Assembly (NCBI GenBank): GCA_030642125.1
Contig: DAOWOJ010000037.1
Location: forward strand, 1-5,291
DNA length: 5,291 nt
Reading direction: 5' to 3'
Source of the DNA: Candidatus Aenigmatarchaeota archaeon
Lineage (GTDB): Archaea > Aenigmatarchaeota > Aenigmatarchaeia > DAOWOJ01
Shown: positions 4,682 through 5,291 of the stretch, in pieces
Layout of the letters: each line of letters begins with the position of its first letter
Numbering within the stretch: position 1 is the first letter of the stretch
The notes under the pieces: generated by a model
The model's input: only the letters and a program-made list of their open reading frames with translations
Told to the model about the DNA's origin: nothing
Database searches by the model: none
Translations under genes and position numbers: made by a program

Positions 4682-5233
4682 TGTTGTTATCATAAATAAA
4701 ACCAAACTTGTTATAAATGCTAATGACCAAACTTTTTTATTCCAACTAAATATTTTCGCTCCATCAAGAGGAGGTATTATTAGCATATTAAAAGTAGCTA
4801 GCATTGCATTAACAATAGCTCCATAATGAAATATAGGAGAAATAGGAATCAATATTAGAAATAAAAATACCAAAGCTAAGTTTGTAAGTGGTCCAGCAAG
4901 AGATATTAATCCAATTTCAGTTCTACTTATACGTCTATAACCTGGTCTTATTTCAACTGCGCCAGGCGCAGCGAACAAAAATCTTCCACCAGATGCTACA
5001 GTTAATAAAAATGCTATAAGCAATCCTTTTGGCCACATTTTATAATTAGTATGACATCCAAATCTTTTTGCCATTGTTCTATGTGCCAATTCATGAGATA
5101 AAAACCCAATTGATACAGATGACATATATATCAAAATTGAATAAATAGAGATATGCGGATATGCAAAAATTATAGCTAATGCTAAAGCTGAAATAATTAA
5201 ATCTCTAGCTTCGATACGACTAAACTCAAACAT
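4673..5233 (-). CDS. Membrane metalloprotease, M50 family (site-2 protease, SpoIVFB-like)
   Basis: This is an intramembrane zinc protease of the S2P class, which cuts membrane-spanning segments, often of anti-sigma or regulatory proteins; the substrate here is unknown. The 186-residue protein starts MFEFSRIEARDLIIS, a common opening of archaeal COG1994 proteins. It has about five or six hydrophobic segments. The zinc motif HELAH is at 47-51 (H47, E48, H51), AGPLTN at 113-118, and NMLIIPPLDGAK at 149-160 supplies the third ligand, Asp157. All catalytic elements are present, so it should be active. Length is close to that of the compact archaeal members; there is no PDZ or CBS domain. It converges on get3 and shares 9 bases with its 3' end, so the two are separate transcripts. 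Confidence 0.93.
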   Translation of the reverse strand: MFEFSRIEARDLIISALALAIIFAYPHISIYSILIYMSSVSIGFLSHELAHRTMAKRFGCHTNYKMWPKGLLIAFLLTVASGGRFLFAAPGAVEIRPGYRRISRTEIGLISLAGPLTNLALVFLFLILIPISPIFHYGAIVNAMLATFNMLIIPPLDGAKIFSWNKKVWSLAFITSLVLFMITTSI

Positions 5234-5244
5234 AAATCTAGATT

Positions 5245-5260
5245 GTTTATAAAATATAAA
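5245..5260 (-). promoter_or_regulatory. TATA-like box for the M50 protease gene
   Basis: On the minus strand 5260-5245 reads TTTATATTTTATAAAC. Its upstream half is centred near 5257, about 24 bases before the ATG at 5233, as expected for a leaderless transcript. The remainder, 5261-5291, holds no supported gene. Confidence 0.45.
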
Positions 5261-5291
5261 AGAATGTGTTTTTTATTATATGAATGGAAGA

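Noticed and set aside
5280..5291. ATG near the right edge as the start of a plus-strand gene
   Set aside because: Only four codons are visible before the edge, with no way to judge coding potential.

Overview
The window looks like chromosomal DNA from an AT-rich archaeon, most likely of the DPANN group (small, reduced-genome archaea). Five things point there. (1) A tRNA-Ala carries two introns, each framed by a bulge-helix-bulge motif, the archaeal splicing signal. (2) FtsY, a Get3/ArsA-type ATPase and a SpoIVFB-like M50 protease all have an archaeal form. (3) A row of small proteins begins with a class III (archaeal pilin-type) signal, K-G before Q. (4) Genes lack Shine-Dalgarno sequences and often have a TATA-like box about 24-32 bases before the start codon, as in leaderless archaeal transcripts. 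(5) Codon choice is dominated by ATA and AGA. No phylum is assigned, because nothing here settles it.

Layout. Bases 1-776 (minus strand) hold the N-terminal and GTPase part of ftsY, running off the left edge. Divergent from it is tRNA-Ala(GGC) at 817-931, with a 14-nt intron in the anticodon loop and a 29-nt intron in the T loop. Twelve bases later a TATA-like box begins a cluster of five paralogous small secreted or membrane proteins (979-2859, plus strand). Each has an N-terminal hydrophobic segment and the same six-cysteine pattern: C-x2-W-x-[KR]-x2-C, later a lone C, then C-x3-C-C-G. Genes 1 and 2 are a recent tandem copy, 3 and 4 are related, and 5 is the most divergent and lacks the K-G-Q processing site. 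Several of their upstream regions hold inverted repeats, the best a perfect 25-bp palindrome that covers the start codon of gene 4.

Then come nnrD (2929-3768, NAD(P)HX dehydratase) and an overlapping or abutting Get3/TRC40-like ATPase (3761-4681), probably one transcript. A membrane M50 metalloprotease (4673-5233, minus strand) converges on get3 with a 9-bp overlap.

Working together: FtsY (SRP receptor), Get3 (tail-anchor or membrane-protein chaperone) and the M50 protease all handle membrane proteins, and the five pilin-like proteins would be exported cargo. This is a thematic link, not evidence of one pathway. NnrD is a metabolite-repair enzyme. The most novel elements are the six-cysteine pilin-like array and the doubly interrupted tRNA. 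No mobile element, CRISPR array or replication origin was seen.
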